64,000 nt of DNA, taken from assembly GCF_033807715.1 (NCBI RefSeq), contig NC_084607.1, positions 15,143,941 to 15,207,940 of the forward strand, given 5' to 3'. Positions 21,895-32,600 of this stretch are shown one piece after another. The notes below the pieces were generated by a model. It ran no database searches. It was not told the origin of the DNA and saw only the letters and a list, made by a program, of their open reading frames with translations. A program made the position numbers and the translations under genes. How positions within the stretch are numbered: position 1 is the stretch's first letter; every line of letters starts with the position of its first letter. This stretch comes from Cololabis saira (Eukaryota; Chordata; Actinopteri; Beloniformes; Belonidae).

Positions 21895-22408
21895 GTCTCC
21901 CATGAGAGGTGATGGCTCTGCAGCCTTGCATCTGACAGAGTTCAACCAGCATATGCTTCCTCTTTTATCTCTGTGTATATATATATATACACTCACTGGC
22001 CACTTTATTAGGTACACTTGTCCAACTGCTCGTTAACGCAAATTTCTAATCAGCAAATCACATGGCAGCAACATTCAGGCATCTAGACATGGTCGAGACA
22101 ATCTGCTTCAGCTCAAACCAGCATCAGAATGGGGAAGAAAGGTGATTTAAGTGACTTTGAACGTGCCATGGTTGTCAGTGCCAGAAGGGCTGGTCAGAAA
22201 CTGCTGATCTACTGGGGTTTCCAACCAACAACCATCTCTAGGGTTGACAGAGAATGGACCGAAAATGAGAAAATATCCGGTGAGCAGCTCGGTGGGCAAA
22301 CAAATACATGTACCTTGTTGATGCCAGAGGTCAGAGGAGAATGGCCAGACTGATTTGAGCTGATAGAAAGACAACAGTAACTCAAATAACCACTTGTTAC
22401 AACCGAGG

Positions 22409-22736
22409 TGGGCAGCACGGTGGCTTAGTGGTTAGCACTGTTGCCTCACAGTAAGAAGGTTCCCGGTTCGACTCCCAGGCCCAGCAGGGTCTTTCTGTGT
22501 GGAGTTTGCATGTTCTCCCTGTGCTTGCGTGGGTTTCCTCCAGGTACTCCGGCTTCCTCCCACAGTCCAAAAACATGTGTAGTAGGTTAATTGGTGATTC
22601 TAAATTGCCTGTAGGTGTGAGTGTGTCTGGTTGTCTGTATGTGGCCCTGCAGCGCCTGTAATTAGCTGGGATAGACTCCAGCAGACCCCTGTGACCCTGC
22701 AAAGGATAAAGCAGGTATAGAAAATGGATGGATGGA
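22409..22736 (+). mobile_element. tRNA-derived SINE, near full length
   Basis: A tRNA-like head (GTGGCTTAGTGGTTAGCAC A-box region, GGTTCCCGGTTCGACTCCC B-box region) is followed by the conserved body and a (GGAT)n-type tail (AAAATGGATGGATGGA). The tail resembles the Rex3 tail, consistent with mobilisation by an RTE-type LINE. It is inserted into the Tc1-like relic. Confidence 0.82.
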
Positions 22737-23104
22737 CTGAACCCACAACACGTCAAACCTTGAGGCGGATGAGCTACAGCAGCAGAAGACCACACCGGCT
22801 GCCACTCCTCTCAGCTAAGAACAGGAAACTGAGGCTACAATTCACACAGTCACCAAAACTGGACAAGAGAAGACTGGAAAAACGTTGCCTGGTCTCGATT
22901 TCTGCTGCAACATTTGGATGTTAGGGTCAGAATTTGGTGGATCTATCCTGAGCCTGCGGTTCAGGCTGGTGGTGGTGGTGTAATGGTGGGGGGATATTTC
23001 CTGGGCCCATTAGTACCAACTGAGCATCGTGTCAATACCACAGCCTACCTGAGTATTGTAGCTGACCATGTCCATCCCTTTAGGACCACAGTGTACCATC
23101 TTGA

Positions 23105-23372
23105 TTCCATTTATATTATGAAACAACTGCACACTATTCATTTATACTATATTAGTATAACCAAGTGTTTATTATCTTGTACCCACTATGTTTACAGTAC
23201 ACTTATTCAATTTTCTATTTTACTGTATTTTTTTATTTTTCATACTAATTTATCTTTATCGTTTATTTATTCTGAGTTCATGTTGCCCTGAACATGTATC
23301 TGACTTTGAGCTGCTGTAACACCGAAAAACACTTATCTTATCACTTATCTGATCTCATCTTATCTTATTTTC
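23105..23372. mobile_element. AT-rich insertion in the Tc1-like relic, LINE-tail-like
   Basis: This segment breaks the Tc1 sequence between ACCATCTT and CTGATGGCTACTTCC. It ends in repeated ATCTT/CTTAT words (CTTATCTTATCACTTATC), resembling the short tandem tails of CR1/L2-like LINEs. No reading frame was recognised. Confidence 0.5.
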
Positions 23373-23697
23373 TGATGGCTACTTCCAGCAGGATAACAAG
23401 ACGTGTCATAAAGCACGAATCATCTCGGACTGGATTCCTGAACACAGAAATGAGTTCAGTGTACTCAAATGGCCTCCACAGTCAACAGATCTCAGTCCAA
23501 TAGAGCCCCTTTGGGATGGATCATGGATGTGCAGCCGACAAATCTGCAGCAACTGCTTGACGCTATCATGTCCATATGGACCAAACTCTCTGAGGAATGT
23601 TGAATCTATGCCACGAAGGAATAAGCCAGTTCTGAAGGCAAAAGGGGGTCCAACCCGGTACTAGCAAGGTGCAGCTAATAAAGTGGCCGGTGAGTTA

Positions 23698-23759
<62 letters not shown>
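23698..23759. repeat. (TG)n(TA)n compound microsatellite
   Basis: A GT repeat passes directly into an uninterrupted TA repeat of about 22 units. It abuts the right end of the Tc1-like relic, whose target is TA. Confidence 0.95.
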
Positions 23760-23761
<2 letters not shown>

Positions 23762-24344
23762 CTTTTTTTCATTTGACCATTGAATTATTTTCACTTAAGA
23801 CATCTATCACAAGTGGTGCAGACATACTCGCATCCTTAATTTTATAAATCCAAATATATGCATGGATATGTACACAGAGGGAAGAAAACATCTAATTCTA
23901 AATAAAATAAAAAACATTATTCAAAATTCCTGCAAGCGCCCTGGAATAAACTTTTCTTCATTGATGTGCCATAAAACACCATCTGTTCTTCATGTCCTAC
24001 AGCTGATAACGTACCAACAATTATCATTTCTCATGTCTTTATTGAACAAACCCGTTAAACGTTCGCAGGCCGCTGGAAAGATTTTATTGAAGCCAGAGAC
24101 TAGTAACTTTACGAAAAGCCAACTGAAGTCAGTAATTTGCACACCTGGAGTCCGGTTGATAACACGGAGACGGTTTGGTGCTGCAGCCGCTCTTCCTCGA
24201 AATGACAGGATGTCTCCGAAGACGCATCACGCAAACCTCAGAGAGGTAATGAAGAACACGTGAGAGACGGCTGAAAGCTGCTAAGCTGCTCGGAGCTCGG
24301 GGGGGGGATACCAAGGCCTTCCCGAGCCAGTGAAGATGTAATCT
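23760..24344. other. Gene-free interval
   Basis: A 133-codon open frame at 23862-24263 shows no recognised motif or splice sites. Otherwise AT-rich anonymous sequence. Confidence 0.45.
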
Positions 24345-24585
24345 CTCCGGCGTGTCCTGGGTCGGTCCCGGGATCTCCTCCAGGTTGGACGTGCCCAAGA
24401 CATCACAACCAGATAATGGAACAATTCCACTAGCTCTTCTAAACTTGGAGTAGAGGAGGTGATGCTCTGAGTCTCTCCTGAGTGGTGGAACTTCTCACCC
24501 TCGTCTTTAGAAATTTGTGACCATAAGTGGGTCATTGAGCGATCAGAGAACAGTCTGATCTTTTACCTCAGCTTTCTCTCGCCAA
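24345..24585 (-). mobile_element. Degraded Rex3 fragment, minus strand
   Basis: ATCTCTCCGGCGTGTCCTGG (24340s) parallels the Rex3 3' coding region at 7731-7750, followed by diverged equivalents of the C-terminal domain (ACCATAAGTGGGTCATTGAG). It is much older than the copy at 7.5-9.1 kb and lacks recognisable ends. Confidence 0.65.
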
Positions 24586-24764
24586 AAGATTCTGGTAAAC
24601 TTGAATTAATTTTTCCCTGGATGATGGCGAGTGGTCCCGAGTAGTGATGCTCGCTCCACCGAGCTTCACCATTGGAACGATGTTTTGATGTCGGTAAGCT
24701 GCTTCCTTTTTGCATTTTACAGTGTTTTTCTGAAACAATTCACCTTTAGTTTCATTAGTCAAAA

Positions 24765-24796
<32 letters not shown>

Positions 24797-25114
24797 TAGG
24801 CAAATATCTTCCTAGTAGACTGCAGATTCCCGAGCTGCACTTTGGGAAACTTCTAATGCAGCACTTGTTTTTTTTCTTGTTGTGTATGTTTGTTCTCTTC
24901 ATTTTCTGTGCATATTTGATATGTTTTGGTGTTTTCAGATGTAGCAACACACTTCTGTGCCTGTTGTGCATTGAAACATATAAACGTATGCGTTCCTTTA
25001 CTACCATGTTGTGATTTGACTGAAGCTTGTGTGTCATTCAAATGTCAAAAAAACAGCTTTTGCAAAGTCAGTTTTGAACCCACAAGACACTCAAATAAAA
25101 GACAACCAAGTATT
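24586..25114. other. Gene-free interval with (TA)n
   Basis: An uninterrupted TA repeat lies at about 24774-24796. No exon recognised. The proposed 3' end of lfng converges on the right edge. Confidence 0.45.
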
Positions 25115-25135
25115 CAGCATTTTTCAGTGGTTATG

Positions 25136-25143
25136 CACTTTTA
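25136..25143 (-). promoter_or_regulatory. lfng: Polyadenylation signal of lfng
   Basis: On the minus strand CTATGAATAAAAGTG contains AATAAA. It is the strongest canonical signal downstream of the lfng stop. Confidence 0.55.
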
Positions 25144-26169
25144 TTCATAGTTTTAGGTCCCACCGTGGGTCCCATGGTAGTTAATACCAGGATCAGCTCA
25201 TAATCCCTGAGAAGCCAGTATTACAAATGAACCGCCCGAACCCTCCAGATACCGGAGAATAATCGCAAGCGGTCATTCAGCACACTTAAAAGCAGTACAA
25301 AATCATGGCCAGGTCATTAAAAGTGGGCGTAAACCACAATGGGAATATTACATTCTAAGCATAAACAATCACTAGTTATTAAAACAAAGGGGCGGTATAC
25401 AATACCGCAATCAAGATGCATCGGGTCACCCAATATGGGTGAGAGACGACACGGAGCAAACGGACACCGTGTGAAAGAACCGACGCTGCGCTCACCTCGC
25501 AGGGCCCGGCGGTAACCAGGCGCTGTTGTGTGTCAACAAGGAACAGTCGCGTCGGCCGTAACAGAAACTGATCCGTCTTTTGTGCAAACTCTAGTAGACT
25601 GCAGCTCGGATTACTTTTTTTGGGTGTCGCCAATTCCGGCTGAAAGCCCGGCGATTCTGCGCCGCTGGACCGTGAGAGGTGAGCGCCGCGCATCGGCTCG
25701 TTTGAAACACAGCTGTGCAATTTTCAAACAAACAATGACAAAAGAAGACTTTTCAAAAAGCAATTGGAAGCTGATTTGAACCCCCGAAACAAAATCTCCT
25801 CTGACTCAATACTTTGCCCTGATTGTAACTAATGCAAGGACTGGTATTAAATACGTGTACGTGAAAGGAGGGGGAGATTTTGAGGGGTTGTTTTGTGGTT
25901 GATGATGGTTTGGAGACGAATCTGAAGTATCGAGGACGTAAACTCGGTCAATTAACCATAAAATATATAAAAAGGGAAAGTGCTTTGTCCTGATATACCT
26001 CAGATTACGTCTCCAAAGGATGCATCTGGAAATGTGCCAGCTCAGAGGAATAACACTGTTCGCTTAAAAATACAATAACATCTTCATATTAGAACATTTT
26101 TCCGGAGTCATCTGAGTTAGAAGAACTTAACGCAAATGGCTGGAAGAGAAAATTATGCGATAAAAGCGC

Positions 26170-26199
26170 CAAAGCCAACCCGAGACCGGGGTGGCTTTG
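26170..26199 (-). other. Stem-loop in the lfng 3' UTR
   Basis: CAAAGCCA and TGGCTTTG pair over 8 bp. A single mismatch separates them from an inner 4-bp stem CCCG/CGGG closed by a four-base loop. It lies about 355 bases past the stop. The arms share AAAGCCA/TGGCTTT with the ttyh3 3' UTR hairpin. Confidence 0.8.
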
Positions 26200-26553
26200 C
26201 ATTCGTAAAAGCTGTTAGTTCGTGTAAAGCTGGCGAAAAAGGCTTGAATATATGTCGATACATTCTATGAGAATTGCAGATACATTTACAAGCAACATAT
26301 ACATCACAAAGCTCAACTGATTGCCTGCAAAGCTTTTAGACGGTGAAAAGCAAAGCCTCCTGCCGCAGAGCCGGGCAGGAAGGGGAAAGTCCCGAGGCGG
26401 GCCGCACAGCAGCCCAGTAAAACCATTAAAAAGACAGCGCGCCGCCGCGCAAGAACGCAGCGGCCACGCGGCCTCATACCAAAACACTGGTCCCCGCGAG
26501 CCTTTCAGATACCGAGGCACGGCGGGGACGAGGATGAGAGAGGAGCGGTCGCC

Positions 26554-26620
26554 CTAGAAGGCAACCTGGGGCGGACACCACGGCGTGTCTGGATACAGCA
26601 GACACTGCACCGACTTGAAC
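26554..26620 (-). CDS. lfng: lfng exon 8 (terminal coding)
   Basis: After acceptor CTTGCAG the exon completes an Arg codon and encodes [20 protein letters not shown] then Phe and TAG. The YPDTPWCP block is the conserved fringe C-terminus, with Cys residues expected in disulfides. Confidence 0.95.
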
Positions 26621-29600
26621 CTGCAAGACACAGACGACAGAGTCATGGAGACGTGTCCCGGGGTGCGTCAATCCTCAGGGTGGAAGAAAGGAGGAGAAAC
26701 GCTGCTCACCTCGATGGGTCCTCCTCCACAGAAAAAGCCCCTTTCAAATTGATGATATTGCTCTTGTTTTCGAACATCCCATAACTGAGGGTGATCTGGA
26801 AGAGGAAGCAGGAAGACTGGTGAGATCTGTGGACTCGTGGGTTCTGGGTAGGGCTGGGCGATATATCGAGATTTTAATATATAACGATATATTTTCAAAC
26901 GCAATATGGTACGAGACAATATTTATTTAAAAAAAAAAAAAAAAAAAATGTTATGATTTTGATATAGCTTATTTTGTGACAAATTGACTTGAATGTTTTA
27001 TTTGAGATTTGCACAAATGTTTTGTTATTTGCACAACTGTCAACCTCAGTGGAAAAGTCTGCCTGTTTCTGTCTACATTGTATTAATTGCACAGTGTATT
27101 TTAATTTAATTGTTATGCAGGAAAGGGATATTTGTTTTATTTTATTCAAGAAGCTTTTTTATTCTATATATGCAGGCAGTTTATTTTTATTTCATTTGTT
27201 TTATACATTTTGATATTGTGCAGACCTCTGTTAATAAAGGTACCTGTGTGACATTTGGCACGAGGCTTTGTATTAAAACTGACTGTTTTTTTAAGGGTTT
27301 GCCTCAGAAAAAAATGAAGCTAACAGAGATGCTATGCTATAATGCTTTGGGGGAAACCCCAATTATGGAACAGAAAAAATATCAATATATATCGAGTATC
27401 GCCATTTAGCTAGAAAATATCGAGATATGACTTGTGCTCCATATCGCCCAGCCCTAGTTCTGGGTGTGTCGTGTATGGAGAACGGTGCCCTCACCTGCTT
27501 GTGGATCTCAGACCGGGACACCTGCTGCAGGTTCTCCAGGTGGGAGTGGAACAGGTTACTTCGGGTCAGCGGGACCCCCAGGACCGACTCGATGATGTAG
27601 CCGATGGTGCAGTCGTCAGGCAGGCGGATCTTTTCCGCCGTATTCATGAAGTGGCCGCCACTGAGAGGAAGCGAAGGTGGACACGCGGTCAGTGTGAGCA
27701 GCTTCCTGCCTTTCTGACAACATCCCCCAGAATCCTTCACTTCTCCCATCCCTCACGTCGGTGCAAATGTGTAAGTAATAACAAAATGCTACCTGGCCCA
27801 CGGGCTCATCTTCAGGGCCAGACCCCGGCTCACGCAGAAACCGGCTCCCCCCGTGGCGAACCAGAAGTTGACGGGTTTCTGAAAGAGGAGGAAGTGAATG
27901 AGGCTCACATTCATTCAGCATCACCTGACACTGTGGCGACATGAAACTAAACGCTTCAACGTACCATCTTGTTGTCGCCCAGCCTCTCCGTGGCCTCTAT
28001 GGGCCGGTCCAGACTGGGTTTGCCGATGTATTTGTCCTGGGTGTGCGGGTACTGAGACAGGTGCTTCACCAGGGTCCGAACATTCACGTAGTTGTCGTCG
28101 TCCACGTGACAGAACCACCTACGAGGCGGAGAAGGAAAAGAACCGTGAGCTGCACTGATATTTGGACTTTGAATGCACCAATCTGCATTTTTTACTAAGT
28201 ACTAATAACGCTTACTTTTTCCCCGACTCTATGAACTTGTCGTACTCCACCGCCATCTTGCAGGACAGAGCTTGCCTGCTGTGAGCTGCGGAGCAGTTGG
28301 TGTTGATCACATGACTCCCTGCGGCAGCAAATAAATACAAAAGAGTTAGGTTTTGTGTGCTTTAATATCATCTCTGAGAGGCAAAAGAGCTCAAAGAGGA
28401 ATTTGTATGACTTCTACAATGACCAATGACCCCATTCTAATCACAGGAAGCACATCTCTGTCCCCAGCATTCAAGAGTCCTCATAAAACTTACCGATCTT
28501 CTTTTTAAGCTCCTCGTCTTCTCCGTCCGTGAAGATGTACGTCTGTGGACAACAAGGGACATCACATGTTAGAGGGCTTGGTCGGCGACCCGGATAAATC
28601 AAAGCCGACCGTGTGAAGCGGTCACACCATCACCTCCGACAGAGTCCCCCTTCCTCGCATCCAGCTGCTGTGATTAGCGCCAATCGATGCTGCTTTTACG
28701 CAGCGGAAGACACAGCGAGTTAAACAGCCCCCTGTGCTAATAAAGGCCCTTTGTCCCGCATTTTAGCCTCTCCATGGCAACGATGCAGCCGCCCCAAAGC
28801 ATCCCAGACAAACAACAAAGACGGAGGCAGACTGTCCGCCTCCCACGCACACCCCATTCATGCAGCACGTCCCCTGGCCGGGGCCCGGCCCTCCGCGGGG
28901 ACCTGCGGCCGCGCCGCACCGTGTTTACTCTGCTAAATCAGTGGCATAAAAATGTTATAGTCAACAAGAGTTGCAGCCGGAGCCTCTTTTGTCCTCGCTG
29001 CTGCGTGAGCGACAGACTCGTAAAGTCAGAGGAATTAAACCACAAGACTGCAGACGCTCGCTGAATGCTGGCAATTAGTCATCAAGAAAAAGAACGAGTG
29101 GACAAAAGGGCAGCGAGTCACTTTAAAAGGATTGAGGGGAGATTACGCTTCCCTTTATGATAGCCGACACCGCAGCAGGTGCGAGCGGCTGAAAAAGTGA
29201 TGATGACAAGGCTGCAGGCCGCGTAACCGCCGGTGGCGTGTTTACTCTGCAGCTCAGGTGAGGCAGCACCTGCTCAGCGGCACGCCGGCCTTATCTGCGC
29301 CACGTGTCCCGACACGGCGCTCGCTCGGTGGCCGCTGAATTACAGGACACGTCAAACATCGCCGGTTTTCTTTGGGGACAACTTGAACAAAGTGTGAGCA
29401 GATGTTTCGTGGCGCTGGATTTGTTTGGGGAAGGGTGGCGGCTCCACTGGTGACGGGATCAGAGGCTGGCGCTGTTTGCTCTGGGGTTGGCTGAATGGAC
29501 GGCCTAATCACCGAGACAGCTGCCGGGGCTGCCAGGGTACTGACAGAAAGGGAAGGGGGGGGGGGGGGGAGGAATCTCGCTGCTGATTAGTCAATCGAAA

Positions 29601-32600
29601 ACCGTGTGTGGCCATTCACCCCCCCCTTCACCTCCTGTCCTGCCCCCCCACCCCCCGAGCCACATACACGGCCAGAGGCCCTTCAATAGAACAATGCCGG
29701 GAGTTTTCATGCTGGGTAAAGTCTCCACTGGGTAAATTCTGAGCATGTTTGCCTGCATTTGCATACAGCTGCAGGAGTTAACCAAAGAGAAAGCCCCCCC
29801 CCCTCCCGGCAACTGCTTTTTTTCTTTCTTTTTCCTCCATTGTTGATTAACTGAAGCTTCAAGGAACAGCTACTTTTGCAGAATACTAATTCAAAACAAA
29901 GTGAAAAGAAAACATTTCCCCGTGTGTGCAGCAGAGATAAGGGAGCAGGAGGGTACGGGGGTCCGGAGCGGGTGGGGGGGGCACAGGAAGGACTGGCACG
30001 ACCCCGTCTGAGCTGAGCGTGGTGCCTGGCTGGCTGCCTCCTGCTCCGCAGGAAGGAAGGGCACCAGGCTCCCTTCTTTCCATCAGCCGCCTCCACCCTG
30101 ACTCCTTCCCCTCCCGTCCCGTCCCAGCAATCACTGCTTTTATGTCGGGACAGACTATTTGAGAAGAGTGTCATTAAAAAAAATGAGCCTGCTTGGTCAT
30201 ACTGGGGCTATTTCATTAACTCGACTACACTTCCAAGATAATAATAAAAGCCTTAAAGCTCTCATTGTTGGAGAGCCGGCTAATTATCGTCCTCTCAGGA
30301 CAGGAATGCACGACACACCACCAGGACAGTGCCAGCTGTCCAGACACTCCAAAATACATTTATGTTCTGAAAAAAGCAGCCACTTCTTGCCAGATTTAGA
30401 AATCAAATCAGGAAAGAAGGACTTTACTTGAGATTTGAATTTTAAACGGATCCTGATGCTGAGCGTCGAGGGGAACTTCCCATTAAAGAAGGTCCAGCTT
30501 GGGGGGGAAAAAAATGGATCTGGAAATTATTAGCTATGGAGGAAATATATCTAAATAAAGCTGATGTACAAAAGAGCTTTTCTGTGCCCTGAATGGGCTG
30601 GAAGATTATCTATAATCTCTCTTTTCTGATGCTCATGTAAGCTGGAACAGATTGAAGAAATGCATTTGCATACGACCTAAGACGAGGTACTTTGAGAGGA
30701 TGTGAAAAGAAATGAAATGAAGTAACACTCCTGTTTCTTCCGGTGCCAGCTACAGAAATGATCCAACCTGTGCAGATGCTCGTCAGCTGTGCGTGAGAAC
30801 CGAGGCTGGACTCGGAGGACGGCCATATGTACGTGCTGGGAACTTAGAGCATCATACGGCTGGCATTAAAGCCATCTTTTGTTCCGTCTCCTCCGACCAC
30901 CTGGCACCCCTCCTTTAGGAACTCCCTCTTGCATTGTGGAGCTCAGTCTGTCCTTTTTGTCCCCCCAGCTGTCTGCCTATCAGCCCTGCTGTTACTCCTA
31001 CAGGACGGGTTAAGTAACATCATCAGCTACAGTAGCTGCAAGCCAATTAGCACAAGGAAGCCTGGTAATCACCGCTTCAGCATATGATGAGCGTGACTGT
31101 CTGTTATCCTTACAATTCACAATTTTCCTCAAATTTCATTAAACCTTAAGAGATCTCTAAGAAATCTGAGCGTGACAGCGGTGCTCCAAATTGAAAAGAC
31201 TATTGCAAAACTGCATGTGACACCTCTGGGAGAAGGATAAAATCACTTTGACTGGCTTTCTTCACACTTTACCCTGGTCTTTGTGCGCGTCTTAAATGAG
31301 TGGCTCTCAAGTACATTTTCATACGCAGCGTGCAGCTCCGCAGCACAAACCTGCCTATATGTGCACCCTTTTGTCCCAGCCGTCCCCTCAAGGAAGCCCC
31401 CGTAACGTTCTCCCTGACCCAGACTGGGCTCCCACGTTCCCATGGAGAGAGGGGACACCAGAGGGTGGGAAAGCTTTTCTTCCCCCTTCAGAAAGACGCT
31501 TTGTTAGTCCTGGAAGAGGGACAGCGCTCAAGTCGGTGCTGTGTGAAGCATCCATTGCACCGGGGGCATTCACTGGGACACCCAGAAAGAGGAGGGATAA
31601 TAGGGAGCGGGGAGGCAAGGGGGGTTGAAAGAGGGAGAACATGGAGTCCTGTAACTGTTCTCAGGGGCATCACTCAGAGGAGGATAAACAGTGACAGAGC
31701 AGAGGGGATGTGTGCCTACTTCAGTGACTCATCTGGGGACAAAGGGGGACAAAAGCATCACTGTGAAGGATGATTTATGGTTCCGCGTTACACCAACGCA
31801 GAGCCTACGGCGTAAGCTCTGCGTCGATTTAACGCGGAACCATAAACACCTGCATGTGCATCCTGACTTATGCCGCGTTCCATTTGTCCTCGGAAGTGGG
31901 GATTTCCCAGTTCCCAGTCGGATTTTTCAACTGGAACGCCCCTCGAAGTGGGATTTCCCACTGGGAAAGTGGGAGAGTCTTCACCACCCCCGAGTTCACA
32001 TTCCGAGATGGCTGCCCCGGTTGTAAACAGTAGAAGAGAGCTCTGTAAAAATTCGTAGCACTTCATTCTAGTTTTGGTCACACTAAATCAGTCGTATACA
32101 AGTATTGTTCAGCATATATATGCTGCTATAGTGTACTTCACATTTTTATGTGTATATGCGAACTACAAACTTGTTTTCCGACTTTGTAACTGGAACGCTG
32201 ATAACTCGTCTGTGTCGTCATTCCCAGATCCGAGTTCCGACTTCCGAGGTAAATGGAACACAGCATTATTGTGGCTCTGCAGAAGAGGTGACATCAGCCC
32301 CCCTCAAAAGGTCTAAACCCAGATGACTGATTGCACCAAATCAGGCACATATATCAAGAAGTGGGGGTCTCCTTTACCTGTTTCATGTTTCTGGAGATCC
32401 AGGTGTCCAGCAGCAGGTTGAGCCGGGACTGGTGGAACTTCTTGGTGGTCTTCACCGCGATGAAGATGTCCTCCGCGCTGATGTCCTCGGCCGGAGGCGG
32501 CTCCGCGGCGGCGGCGGCGGAGGAGCCCGCCGGCTTCTCCACCTCCCTCCGTCCCCGGGTCAGTTTGGTGAAGTACGCCGAGAATCCCTTCCTATCGGGA

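Larger units (their letters stand above)
21991..23697 (+). mobile_element. Tc1/mariner-like transposon relic with nested insertions
   Basis: Ends CACTCACTGGCCACTTTATTA and, inverted, TAATAAAGTGGCCGGTGAGT define the inverted repeats of a well-known fish Tc1-like family. A TA-rich repeat abuts the left end and TAGTGTG the right. Transposase remnants on the plus strand include an early frame starting MGKKGDLSDFERAMVVSARR and, later, words corresponding to the WPPQSTDLSPIEPLW region. The coding region is interrupted by a SINE (22409-22736) and an AT-rich insert (about 23105-23372), plus stops and deletions. It cannot encode transposase. Confidence 0.85.
25115..26553 (-). other. lfng: lfng 3' UTR
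   Basis: About 1.4 kb separates the lfng stop codon from the minus-strand AATAAA near 25138. The stretch holds a strong hairpin (26170-26199) and several AT-rich tracts. The end is inferred from the signal. Apparent open frames across 25379-25779 lie inside this UTR and are not supported as genes. Confidence 0.6.
28543..32377 (-). other. lfng: lfng intron 1 (3.8 kb)
   Basis: Donor GTAAAG at 32377, acceptor CCACAG at 28543. The distal part holds two MITEs (31767-31848 and 31871-32265). The stretch 28600-30900 is comparatively GC-rich, shows no recognised transposon and is free of coding signal; it is a reasonable place for regulatory elements, but conservation could not be tested. A G run of about 14 lies near 29557. 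Confidence 0.75.

Noticed and set aside
25379..25779. Overlapping frames of 83-113 codons on both strands
   Set aside because: They lie within the proposed lfng 3' UTR and resemble no family.
27432..27944. 170-codon plus-strand frame
   Set aside because: It is antisense to lfng exons 5 and 6, whose protein match and splice sites are decisive.
28600..30900. Conserved non-coding elements in lfng intron 1
   Set aside because: The region looks unique and repeat-poor, but conservation cannot be judged from one sequence.
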